NCBI GenBank assembly: GCA_017394765.1
Contig: JAFPXF010000019.1
Span: 1 to 64,000 of the forward strand
Direction: 5' to 3'
From: Bacteroidales bacterium
GTDB lineage: Bacteria; Bacteroidota; Bacteroidia; Bacteroidales; WCHB1-69
Length of the DNA: 64,000 nt
Every line of letters starts with the position of its first letter. Positions within the stretch are counted from its first letter, which is position 1. The notes beneath the pieces were generated by a model, which had not been told where the DNA came from, made no database searches, and saw only the letters and a list, made by a program, of their open reading frames with translations. Below, piece by piece: positions 25,424-33,807 of this stretch. The translations under genes were made by a program, and so were the position numbers.

Positions 25424-26218
25424 ATGCGTATCCAGTATGTCAGCGACCTCCATTTGGAGTTCCCTCAGAATCGGCAGTGGATCGCAAAACATCCTCTTGA
25501 AGTAACGGGAGACATTTTGCTTGTCGCTGGAGACTCAGCATATCTTGATTTGCCAGAATCGGGAAACGACACCTATTCGGCCTACAAGTTCTGGGATTGG
25601 GCGAGCGAGCATTACAAACAAGTCATCGTGTGTTTCGGCAACCATGACTTCTACGGGTATTATGACCTTGCCACTATGTCAAACGGATTTTGCAAAGAAA
25701 TTCGGCACAATGTGCATGCCTACTACAACAGTGTGGTGCATTTTGACAGCATAGACATAATTGTTTCTACATTATGGTCAAAGATAAAGCCGTATGATGC
25801 ATTCCTGACGGAAAAGAATGTCAGCGACTTCTATCGCATCAAGTATAATGGGCACCGGTTGACAGCAGATGATTTCAACCGCGAGCACGAGCGTTGTTTA
25901 GCATTCATCGAACAGGCCATTTCGGAGAGTGACGCTGAAAAGATCATCGTTGTCACACACCATGTTCCCACGCAATTATGCACCGCGGTAGAATTTAAGA
26001 ACAGCACCATTAACGGGGCTTTCACTGTAGAGTTGGGTGAATTTATTGCCGACTATCGCATTGATTATTGGATATACGGACACTCGCACCGTAACATCAA
26101 AGCACAAATAGGCGAAACGCTCATCATGTCCAATCAATTAGGCTATGTGTCGGATAATGAACACTTGAAGAATGGGTTTAATCCATCGGCAATGATTGAG
26201 GTATTCAACAACAACTGA
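25424..26218 (+). CDS. Calcineurin-like metallophosphoesterase inserted between hsdM and hsdS
   Basis: 264 residues from ATG 25424 (MRIQYVSDLHLEF); an ATG at 25379 would add 15. The five metallophosphoesterase motifs are visible: SDLHLE (D-x-H), VAGDSAY (GD), FGNHDFYG (GNHD), VTHHVP (GH-type) and YGHSHRN (GHxH). They form a dinuclear metal site for phosphodiesters or phosphomonoesters. The substrate is unknown; members act on nucleic acids, nucleotides or proteins. It sits 122 nt after hsdM and 13 nt before hsdS, so it is inside the RM operon. A role in defence or in limiting self-damage is inference from place only. Confidence 0.8.
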   Translation: MRIQYVSDLHLEFPQNRQWIAKHPLEVTGDILLVAGDSAYLDLPESGNDTYSAYKFWDWASEHYKQVIVCFGNHDFYGYYDLATMSNGFCKEIRHNVHAYYNSVVHFDSIDIIVSTLWSKIKPYDAFLTEKNVSDFYRIKYNGHRLTADDFNREHERCLAFIEQAISESDAEKIIVVTHHVPTQLCTAVEFKNSTINGAFTVELGEFIADYRIDYWIYGHSHRNIKAQIGETLIMSNQLGYVSDNEHLKNGFNPSAMIEVFNNN

Positions 26219-26231
26219 AAATAGGAGAGTG

Positions 26232-27311
26232 ATGGAAGACTATAAACGTTTAGGCGACTACATCCGTGAGGTGAACGTCCGCAACCGCGAGTTGAAGGTG
26301 AATCTTTCGCAGGGCATATGCAACGACAAATATTTCCAGAATCCGAAGCAAGTTGCAGATAATCCTGAGACGCACAAGATTGTAAGAACAGGACAGTTCG
26401 CATATAACAGAGCAACAACGCGTAATGGGGATAAATTGTCAATTGCACTTCGTCAAGGGCCGGATTGCACCGTGTCGGCTGCATACCAAGTCTTTGAGGT
26501 CTCTCGCCCCGATTTATTGTTGCCGGAATATCTAATGATGTGGTTTAAACGTCCAGAGTTTGACAGGCTGGCATTATTTTACTCACATGGTAGTGCACAC
26601 GAATTCTTTGAGTGGGAATCAATGTGTGACGTGCAACTCCCTGTTCCGAGCATTGAGCGCCAGCGCGAAATCGTGTCGGAATACGAGACGCTGACGCGCC
26701 GCATCCGCCTCAACGAGCAGATGATTGCCAAGTTGGAAGAGACCGCACAGGCGCTTTACCGCAAGATGTTCGTGGACGGCGTGGATAAGGAGAATTTGCC
26801 GGAGGGGTGGAGAAGGGGGGAGTTGGGAGAAATAGCGACTTTCAAATATGGGAAAATGGCAGACAAGCACTCTAAAAGTGATAAGTTTCCATATCCTATA
26901 TTTAGTGGTTATGCAGTGACTGGCTATACCAGTGAATACACGTTGAAAGAGCCTACAATTGTTATTATTGCAAGAGGCGATGCGGGAACAGGAAGAATTT
27001 GCATGTCTCCTAAAGAATGTTTCTTGTCGAATCTCGCTATTTCGATAGAAACAAAGGAACCTTTAATGAAGAACTATTTGTATTATCATCTGTTAGAATC
27101 CGATACGATGTCTTTACGGTCAGGTTCTGCCCAAGCACAGATAACAATTAACAATGTGGAACCATTTGAGGTGTTGATACCAAAAAGAGAGGTTTGCATA
27201 GATTTTTCAAAGAAGGTAGAAACACTTTACAACAACAAGATGTTGTACGTACAAGAAAACGATAAATTAACGGAATTACAGTCTTTGCTATTGGCGAGGA
27301 TGGGGAAATAA
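26232..27311 (+). CDS. hsdS: Type I restriction-modification system, specificity subunit
   Basis: 359 residues from ATG 26232. Two target recognition domains (~1-140 and ~195-330) are separated by the first conserved helical spacer (SIERQREIVSEYETLTRRIRLNEQMIAKLEETAQALYRKMF) and followed by the second (VCIDFSKKVETLYNNKMLYVQENDKLTELQSLLLARM). It decides the bipartite target of the methylase and nuclease. TRD1 looks like the shorter or simpler type. Composition is patchy: the central spacer DNA is GC-rich while both TRDs, above all the second, are AT-rich, as expected from TRD exchange. Confidence 0.9.
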   Translation: MEDYKRLGDYIREVNVRNRELKVNLSQGICNDKYFQNPKQVADNPETHKIVRTGQFAYNRATTRNGDKLSIALRQGPDCTVSAAYQVFEVSRPDLLLPEYLMMWFKRPEFDRLALFYSHGSAHEFFEWESMCDVQLPVPSIERQREIVSEYETLTRRIRLNEQMIAKLEETAQALYRKMFVDGVDKENLPEGWRRGELGEIATFKYGKMADKHSKSDKFPYPIFSGYAVTGYTSEYTLKEPTIVIIARGDAGTGRICMSPKECFLSNLAISIETKEPLMKNYLYYHLLESDTMSLRSGSAQAQITINNVEPFEVLIPKREVCIDFSKKVETLYNNKMLYVQENDKLTELQSLLLARMGK

Positions 27312-27333
27312 AAATGGATAAGGAGAACGAATT

Positions 27334-29301
27334 ATGGCGTTTTATTTAGAAAAAGCAATTTTTGTTAATCGTGCACCTCTAGAGCATATAGAGCTTGATT
27401 TCAAAAAAGATGGAATCAATGTTTTATCCGCTATTAATGGCAACGGCAAGACCACGATATTATCGCATATAACCGACGCGTTTTTTGAATTAGCGAAAAA
27501 AGTATTTCACAATGAATTTGAGGGGAAGGAGAATAAGTATTATCGGGTATCATCTTCGTTGTTTAATATTAACCTAAAAGAAACTTCATTTGTATATTTC
27601 CGATTCAAACTTAATGGCGAAAATGTTGACTATATTGATATTCGGAATAAATGTACAGAAGAACAATATAATTCTGCAATTGTTATAGAATACAAAATTC
27701 CATTTAGTACAATAAATAGGGAGTTCGCCGATTCTAATAACATTAAGCTATGGTCGCTGGATGACAATAATAAGATAAAAAAAGAAATCTTTGCAAAGTC
27801 AATATTAACTTATTTCCCCTCATATAGGTATGAAACACCAAGTTATCTTAATGAACCATATAATATCAAGTTAGATTATGCGATAAAAACCAGATTCACT
27901 GGATATCTCCAAAATCAGATCGAGGTCGTTTCAGATATGCCTTCTTTAGTAAATTGGTTTCTTGACGTTTTACTTGATTTGAAATTACATGAAGAGACCC
28001 AATTGCTTAAGAATGGCGATAGTCTTATTCCAATTACTATTCCAGCTAAAGAAAAAACTTTTGTGTGGGATAATCTTAATAAAATCGTGTCAAGTTCGTT
28101 GTCATCAAAGCGTTATACTGGTGAAGTTAGACTAGGAATTGGCTCAAGAAATAGCGGTTCAACTAGAATTTCTATTATGAATGATATAGCGACAAATGAA
28201 ATGAGAACCATTTGTCCATCTATATTTAATTTATCAGCAGGTGAATTGTCTCTAATCTCTATTTTCGGAGAAGTATTACATCAAGCAGATAACATTCAAA
28301 ATAACATCCAACTAAAAAACATTAATGGAATAGTCTTGATTGATGAAGTGGATAAACATCTTCATATTACATTACAAAAAGAAGTGTTACCCAAGCTTTT
28401 TAATCTATTTCCTAATGTTCAATTTATAGTAAGTTCACATTCTCCATTTTTAAATATGGGTCTTGCTGATGAAGCCATGGAAAGAACACAAATTATTGAT
28501 TTGGATAATAATGGTATTGTCTGTGAGCCTACAAACAATGATCTATACAAGGAAGTTTACGAAATGATGATAAATGAAAATCAGCGTTTTGCAGACAGAT
28601 ATAAAAACTTGCTCGATCAGATAAAGATGAATGCTAAACCCATAATAATCACTGAAGGTAAAACTGATTATAGACACATAAAAAAAGCAATGAGTGTTCT
28701 TGAGAGAAATGATATTGATGTTGATTTTTACCAAGTGCCAGATAATTGGGGGTCCTCTGAGTTGAAAGGGATGTTGGAGTCATTGTCAAGAATCAAGCAA
28801 CAAAGAATTGTTATTGGCATATTTGATAGAGATGAGCCTAACTATTTGTCTTATTTAGACGTAGAAAATCAACAGTACAAGTCATATGGTGATAGTAATG
28901 TTTATGCCTTTGCCATTCCATTAGTAAATGAAGATATATATGGAGATTCAATCTCTATTGAACATTACTACAATAGAAACAATTTACTAAAAGAAGACCC
29001 TGTAAACCACCGTAGATTATTTCTTGGAAGTGAATTCCATCCAAGTGGTAATAGTAAAGATGCCAATTATCAAACAAAAATATCAAAAATCAAACGCAAA
29101 GTTGAAGTAAATGGGGTTATTGATGAGAAGGTTTATATGTCAACTGATTTAGAGCAATTGCATTCAATCGCGTTAACAAAAGATGCATTTACAACATTGA
29201 TAGAAACGGATGATGGATTTATACAAGATTTTGATTTTAGTAATTTTAATCTAATAATAGATGTAATACGTGATATATCCAATCGTCCATTATACAATTA
29301 A
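27334..29301 (+). CDS. OLD-like protein: ABC-type ATPase with C-terminal Toprim domain
   Basis: 655 residues. The ATPase has Walker A AINGNGKT (33-40, Lys39), ABC signature LSAGE (300-304) and Walker B VLIDEVD (Asp337, Glu338), then the H-loop in VSSHSPF. From ~436 there is a Toprim-like domain: IIITEGKTD with Glu441 and IGIFDRDE with Asp498 and Asp500, the acidic set that binds Mg in OLD-family nucleases. Such proteins (OLD, GajA, PARIS AriA relatives) act in phage defence. The gene is far more AT-rich than hsdM or hsdR, a sign of separate origin. It starts 22 nt after hsdS; a DUF2971 gene follows after 116 nt. Confidence 0.75.
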   Translation: MAFYLEKAIFVNRAPLEHIELDFKKDGINVLSAINGNGKTTILSHITDAFFELAKKVFHNEFEGKENKYYRVSSSLFNINLKETSFVYFRFKLNGENVDYIDIRNKCTEEQYNSAIVIEYKIPFSTINREFADSNNIKLWSLDDNNKIKKEIFAKSILTYFPSYRYETPSYLNEPYNIKLDYAIKTRFTGYLQNQIEVVSDMPSLVNWFLDVLLDLKLHEETQLLKNGDSLIPITIPAKEKTFVWDNLNKIVSSSLSSKRYTGEVRLGIGSRNSGSTRISIMNDIATNEMRTICPSIFNLSAGELSLISIFGEVLHQADNIQNNIQLKNINGIVLIDEVDKHLHITLQKEVLPKLFNLFPNVQFIVSSHSPFLNMGLADEAMERTQIIDLDNNGIVCEPTNNDLYKEVYEMMINENQRFADRYKNLLDQIKMNAKPIIITEGKTDYRHIKKAMSVLERNDIDVDFYQVPDNWGSSELKGMLESLSRIKQQRIVIGIFDRDEPNYLSYLDVENQQYKSYGDSNVYAFAIPLVNEDIYGDSISIEHYYNRNNLLKEDPVNHRRLFLGSEFHPSGNSKDANYQTKISKIKRKVEVNGVIDEKVYMSTDLEQLHSIALTKDAFTTLIETDDGFIQDFDFSNFNLIIDVIRDISNRPLYN

Positions 29302-29417
29302 CGTGGGTTGTAAATGATATAAGAACTGGGCGGATAAAAACATGCCCTGATTCAAAAAAATACTAATAGTGAAATCTTTGCTTTTGGGGAGGATGGAAGC
29401 AAACTATTGTTGAGAAT

Positions 29418-30215
29418 ATGCAAGAAATCACAACGGGAGTAAAAAAAGAAGCATTAGATAAGATGGTGTCAGAAGGAGTCGTTAATCGCATACTATATAA
29501 GTACAGAGAAGATGGCAAAGATACTGAAAAAATCTTTACTGAAAAGAGCTTATGGTTTTCGCACCCAAGTGCTTTTAACGACCCTTTTGATTGTTGGGCA
29601 AACATCCAATCTTTTGATAAGAAATCTCTGACAAAAGCATTAAAACAGAGAAACTTAAATGATAAAAACAAATCACGTATAATAGAGGCTGGAATGAGAA
29701 GTTTCACCACATTAGATTTGAAAAAATGCATTGATTCAGTGCTGAATCAGATTGGCGTTTGTTGTTTTAGCAAAACTTTTAAAAGCATTTTGATGTGGTC
29801 TCACTACGCTCATTTTCATCAAGGAATTTGTCTTGAATTTGATATTCTTAAAGATCCTAATTTCTTTTGTTTTGCGATGCCTGTCAATTATAGCAACGCT
29901 ATGCCAAAATTTAACTATCCTATAGATAGTGACGAAATTATCAAGAAAGTAATACAACCCAAATCAGCAGAATGGAAATACGAGGAAGAAGTTCGAATAA
30001 TAAAACGCCAAAGCGACATTGAATGTAATGGGAAACAGTCATTCGCTTTCAATCCTGCTGCTTTGAAAAAAGTGATTTTCGGATGTAAAGCACATAAAAC
30101 CGATATTGAAAAATATAAGAATTTATGCAAGAAAAACGGATTTAAACATGTGACGTTTACGCAAATGCATCAAAAGGCGAATGGTTCTTTTGAATTAGAA
30201 GAAAAAGCTGTTTAA
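29418..30215 (+). CDS. DUF2971-family protein
   Basis: 265 residues. DUF2971 features: an N-terminal LYKYRE..., LWFSHPSAFNDPFDCW, CCFSKTFKSILMWSHYAHFHQGICLEF and KSAEWKYEEEVRII. The biochemical function of the family is unknown to me; members turn up often in defence islands. The gene shares the low GC of the upstream OLD-like ATPase, and the two may have arrived as a pair. An in-frame ATG at residue 15 is possible, but the family shows residues before YKYR, so I keep 29418. Confidence 0.7.
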   Translation: MQEITTGVKKEALDKMVSEGVVNRILYKYREDGKDTEKIFTEKSLWFSHPSAFNDPFDCWANIQSFDKKSLTKALKQRNLNDKNKSRIIEAGMRSFTTLDLKKCIDSVLNQIGVCCFSKTFKSILMWSHYAHFHQGICLEFDILKDPNFFCFAMPVNYSNAMPKFNYPIDSDEIIKKVIQPKSAEWKYEEEVRIIKRQSDIECNGKQSFAFNPAALKKVIFGCKAHKTDIEKYKNLCKKNGFKHVTFTQMHQKANGSFELEEKAV

Positions 30216-30283
30216 ACATCTTTAAACAATAGTAAAATGTCAGATATACAACAATTATTGTCAAAAAAGAATAATTCAACTAT

Positions 30284-32353
30284 ATGAAAGGTTCCGCATC
30301 GCATCTTTTAGAGTTTTTGGAAGGTTCCAGAAAACGGTTCATCATCCCGGTCTATCAGCGCAACTATGATTGGAAACAGGAGAACTGCAAGCAACTGTTT
30401 GACGACTTGGTGCAGGTGATACGGGAAAATAAACAGTCCCACTTCTTCGGCAGCATCGTGTCGTACGCCCACTTGCGCGACGAAGTGGTGCTGATTGACG
30501 GACAACAACGCATCACCACAGTTTCGCTGATCCTCATCGCTATGATCAATGCTATGAAACAGGGAATTATGGCATCGGAGGACAGCAATCTGGTGGATAT
30601 TCTGCAAGATACCTACATCATCGACAAATATCGGAAAGAGGAACGCAAAGTCAGGCTGAAACCCTTCCGTGATGACTGCAACGCCTTCGACCGGCTGATT
30701 TTCAACAAGGAGGAAGACTATGTGGCAGACTCCAAAGTCACTCACAACTATCATTATTTCTACGACCGAATCACCAATCTCAAGGAATTGACAATGGATG
30801 AGCTCTATCGGGCCATTGATAGTCTGGAAATCATTGACATAGTGTTGGAGCCCGAACACGGCGATGATCCGCAGCTGATTTTCGAGAGTCTCAACTCCAC
30901 TGGATTGGACTTGACTGAGGCCGACAAAATCCGGAATTTCATTTTGATGGGGCTTAAGCCTGACATTCAGGAAAAGTATTACGATGACTATTGGAATAAA
31001 ATCGAGAATTGTACTGGATCCGAGCTCGATTCCTTTGTCCGTAATTATCTGACTATTGAGACGGGTGTCATTCCCAATATCCGTAATGTGTATCAGGCAT
31101 TTAAGGCTTACGCTAAGGGAAAGGATATTCAGCAGTTGTTAGGTCAAATGCTCACCTACGCTACCGCGTACAAGAAACTAACCACATTTGATTTGGGAGA
31201 TTCAGAGGCAAATGAAATCGCCAAACGTCTTGACTTGTTAGACATAACAGTTGCCTATCCGTTCCTGATGGCCTTTATGATTTATGCTTCGGATACTGGA
31301 ATTTACGAGAAAGAGTTGGTACCGGTGTTGTCTTGCATTGAGTCATTCATTTTCCGCCGTCTGATGTGCGATCTTCCGACCAACGCTTTGAACAAAATTT
31401 TCGCCACGCTGCACAAGTTTGTTGTGAAGAACAAAAAAGAGACAGACACCTATTCCGATGTTATGGTTTACTACTTGGAAACCAGGAAGTTGTCAAGCAC
31501 ATTCCCTAAAGACGAAGAGTTCTTGAACGGATTCACCACCAAGAACATCTACGCAATGCGTGGCAAAAACAAAACCTATTTGTTCGAACGGCTCGAGAAT
31601 GGCAGCAGCAAGGAGAAAAACGACATTGTCGGCAATATTGCGGAGGGTACTCTGACTATTGAACACATTATGCCGCAAACGCTTAGTCCTTGGTGGAGAC
31701 AAGAGTTGGGTGATAAATATGAAACCATACATGAAAAATGGCTCCATACCATTGCCAATTTGACATTAACTGGTTATAATTCCACCTATAGCAACAAGTC
31801 GTTTCCCGAGAAGAAAACGATAGAAAATGGATTCTTGCAGAGCGGATTGCGTCTGAATCAGTATATCGCCAAGTTTGACAAATGGACAGAAGAAGAACTG
31901 GAATTAAGAAAGAAAGAATTGTCTGAAAAGGCGTTGAAAATTTGGTCATATCCATCCACGAACTTCGAACCTGCCAAGAAAGAGGACGATGTAATCAGCC
32001 TCTCTGAAGACAATGGAGCCGCCACAGGCCGTAAAATCACCTATTTTATCTTCCAAGGCTCCAGAAGCAATGTCGGTGATTGGGCTAAGATGATGTGGGA
32101 GATGGCATCATTTCTCTATATCATCAATCCCTCCCTCTTGTATAAGGAAGCGCGTAGCCGGAAAAATGTATGGTTCAGAACCACGCCGGAAACCCATTAT
32201 CAGGAATTGGCTCCGGGATTGTATTTTTGTCCATCGCACAGTAGCACTTGGAACAAAATGGCGATTCTAACGAATCTGTTCAAGCTCTATCAAATTGATG
32301 AAGATGAACTTGCTTTTGGGGTTGCGCCAGTGAAAGAAGAAGACGAGAAGTAA
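30284..32353 (+). CDS. GmrSD-like DUF262/DUF1524 nuclease-type protein
   Basis: 689 residues. The N-terminal DUF262 (ParB-like NTPase) has IPVYQRNYDW and the nucleotide motif DGQQRITT (72-79). The DUF1524 region has TIEHIMPQ with His461 and later HTIANLTLTGYNSTYSNKSFPEKK, forming a His-Me/HNH-type nuclease site as in GmrD. About 130 C-terminal residues (from ~GRKITYFIFQGSRSNVGDW) form an extra domain I cannot name. GmrSD proteins cut modified phage DNA; SspE of phosphorothioate systems is related. With an unmodified-DNA type I RM beside it, this could broaden protection to modified genomes. Start ATG 30284 follows the DUF2971 gene by 68 nt. Confidence 0.8.
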   Translation: MKGSASHLLEFLEGSRKRFIIPVYQRNYDWKQENCKQLFDDLVQVIRENKQSHFFGSIVSYAHLRDEVVLIDGQQRITTVSLILIAMINAMKQGIMASEDSNLVDILQDTYIIDKYRKEERKVRLKPFRDDCNAFDRLIFNKEEDYVADSKVTHNYHYFYDRITNLKELTMDELYRAIDSLEIIDIVLEPEHGDDPQLIFESLNSTGLDLTEADKIRNFILMGLKPDIQEKYYDDYWNKIENCTGSELDSFVRNYLTIETGVIPNIRNVYQAFKAYAKGKDIQQLLGQMLTYATAYKKLTTFDLGDSEANEIAKRLDLLDITVAYPFLMAFMIYASDTGIYEKELVPVLSCIESFIFRRLMCDLPTNALNKIFATLHKFVVKNKKETDTYSDVMVYYLETRKLSSTFPKDEEFLNGFTTKNIYAMRGKNKTYLFERLENGSSKEKNDIVGNIAEGTLTIEHIMPQTLSPWWRQELGDKYETIHEKWLHTIANLTLTGYNSTYSNKSFPEKKTIENGFLQSGLRLNQYIAKFDKWTEEELELRKKELSEKALKIWSYPSTNFEPAKKEDDVISLSEDNGAATGRKITYFIFQGSRSNVGDWAKMMWEMASFLYIINPSLLYKEARSRKNVWFRTTPETHYQELAPGLYFCPSHSSTWNKMAILTNLFKLYQIDEDELAFGVAPVKEEDEK

Positions 32354-32376
32354 GGTGATTTATTAAGAAAAACTAT

Positions 32377-32384
32377 TATTTTTG
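32377..32384 (+). promoter_or_regulatory. -7 box upstream of the Fic gene
   Basis: TATTTTTG (TAnnTTTG) begins 24 nt after the GmrSD-like stop and lies 35 nt before ATG 32419. The Fic gene may therefore be transcribed on its own. Confidence 0.55.
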
Positions 32385-32418
32385 CAGTTGCGAACAGAGA
32401 GTGCAATTATTGAATAAA

Positions 32419-33594
32419 ATGAGCGAAGGATACTCAAACTTTGACGAATACATCCGGCAAGGAGAGCCCGAGAAACGCCTAAAGGCGGATGCGTGGCGTG
32501 TGGCCATCGGACTGCAGGCGGTGGACGGTTTGACCACCTCTGAATATCTACAAGAAACTGCTCGCAAGAACATTGAAGGCGAAATCACCATCGATGAGGC
32601 ACGGGAACTTGTGAAACAGTACTACATTTCCAAGACTTCCCACGATGCAACTGGTGCAGACAACGAAGAGGCCGACAAAGTGTCCAGTAATATTTCAAAG
32701 TTGCTTCAAACTGATGCCTTCACATACAGTGTGGCCGGCTTGGCAGCCATTCACAGGGCCATATTTGAAGGAGTGTTCAAACACGCTGGTAATTTCCGCG
32801 ACTACGACATCTCCAAGAAAGAATGGGTGTTGGAAGGCGATAGCATAATTTATGCCCGTTGGCAAGAACTGCGAATGACACTGGAATACGACCTGGAACA
32901 GGAAAAACAATTTGTGTATTCTGGTTTGGAGAAAGGACAACTGGCGGAACACGTGGCACAATTTGTGTCAGGATTATGGCAGATACATCCTTTTCGTGAA
33001 GGCAACACACGAGCCACAGCCATTTTTGTCGTCAAGTATTTGCGTTCGTTGGGTTTCTCAGTGAATAACAATATGTTTGCACACCATTCGTGGTACTTCC
33101 GCAACGCACTGGTGCGGGCCAATTACAAAAATGCAGTGAAAGGCATTGACTATTCTCCCGTCTATCTGGAACGCTTCTTCCGCAATCTTTTGCTTGGAGA
33201 GCAATGGGATTTGCGTAACCGATATCTTCATATCCATCCGACACCGGAATGGAGCGTACAACCTAATCTGGCCACCCCCACAAGTACAGGACAAGTACCC
33301 GAACAAGTACCCGAACAAGTACCCGAACAAGAACAAGATATGTTCCATACTGACAATCCTTTAATTGTTGAATTGATAAAAATAATAGGTCTTAAAGCAT
33401 ATTCAATATCTCAACTTATGGAAATATTGGCATTAAAGCATAGACCCAATTTCTTGGAATACCATCTTAACCCTGCTATATCTGATGGTTATATCCGAAT
33501 GTTGTATCCACAATCCCCTCGTCATCCCCGCCAGAAATACCTGTTGACAGTAAAGGGTGTGGCCCTATATAACGAATTAATGAAAGGAGAATAG
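32419..33594 (+). CDS. Fic-domain protein with VbhA-like N-terminus, VPEQ linker and C-terminal winged helix
   Basis: 391 residues from ATG 32419 (GTG 32401 would add six). Residues ~1-70 resemble the VbhA antitoxin fold (WRVAIGLQAVDGLTTSEYLQET..NIEGEITIDEAREL). The Fic core has HPFREGNTRA at 190-199; the canonical motif is HPFx(D/E)GNGRxxR, so the catalytic His is kept but the second Gly is Thr, as in one known subgroup. Fic enzymes transfer AMP (or similar) to proteins. A linker with three VPEQ repeats leads to a winged-helix-like tail (LKAYSISQLMEILALKHRPNF). The N-terminal part may hold the enzyme inactive. It ends right before abandoned gene starts (33599-33752). Confidence 0.82.
   Translation: MSEGYSNFDEYIRQGEPEKRLKADAWRVAIGLQAVDGLTTSEYLQETARKNIEGEITIDEARELVKQYYISKTSHDATGADNEEADKVSSNISKLLQTDAFTYSVAGLAAIHRAIFEGVFKHAGNFRDYDISKKEWVLEGDSIIYARWQELRMTLEYDLEQEKQFVYSGLEKGQLAEHVAQFVSGLWQIHPFREGNTRATAIFVVKYLRSLGFSVNNNMFAHHSWYFRNALVRANYKNAVKGIDYSPVYLERFFRNLLLGEQWDLRNRYLHIHPTPEWSVQPNLATPTSTGQVPEQVPEQVPEQEQDMFHTDNPLIVELIKIIGLKAYSISQLMEILALKHRPNFLEYHLNPAISDGYIRMLYPQSPRHPRQKYLLTVKGVALYNELMKGE
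33292..33327 (+). repeat. Three perfect 12-bp tandem repeats inside the Fic gene
   Basis: CAAGTACCCGAA occurs three times in a row and encodes the QVPE/VPEQ linker. Being a multiple of three, gain or loss of a unit changes the linker length but not the frame. Confidence 0.9.
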
Positions 33595-33598
33595 CATT

Positions 33599-33634
33599 AT
33601 GCCATACTTCAACGAAAGCCAATTGGAACATTAA
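33599..33634 (+). pseudogene. Abandoned 5' end of an hsdR gene
   Basis: The frame reads MPYFNESQLEH and then stops. It resembles the first residues of the intact hsdR downstream (MLLFNEHSLEM), with the same F-N-E-x-x-L-E pattern. It is too short to be functional. It begins 4 nt after the Fic stop, just where an hsdR would start in a Fic-hsdR arrangement. I take it as a scar of recombination; similarity over 11 residues is weak evidence alone. Confidence 0.55.
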
Positions 33635-33641
33635 AAAAAAC

Positions 33642-33752
33642 ATGACCAACGAAATCCAATTCATATTATACCAGCTGCCCGAGGAGGAGGGCAAGGTGCA
33701 GGTGGTGATCAAGGATGAGACCATCTGGGCCACGCAGAAAGCGATGGCATAA
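33642..33752 (+). pseudogene. Truncated 5' copy of rhuM
   Basis: 36 codons from ATG 33642, identical in sense to the first 36 residues of the intact RhuM at 34980 apart from an added Thr2 (starts MTNEIQF versus MNEIQF). A TAA arises right after the shared segment. The DNA match covers 102 bp with two mismatches. Confidence 0.9.
33648..33749 (+). repeat. 102-bp direct repeat, copy 1 (partner at 34983-35084)
   Basis: Bases 33648-33749 match 34983-35084 with two differences (cagctg/cagttg and aaggat/aaagat), an offset of 1335 bp. The pair brackets the AlbA_2-type gene. Confidence 0.92.
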
Positions 33753-33807
33753 TATTGGCAAAATCGCTAGCACATATAGAGCACTAACATAATAACTGAA
33801 AAACATT

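Noticed and set aside
33292..33327. Possible CRISPR or regulatory repeat in the Fic gene
   Set aside because: Three exact 12-bp in-frame units coding a VPEQ linker explain it.
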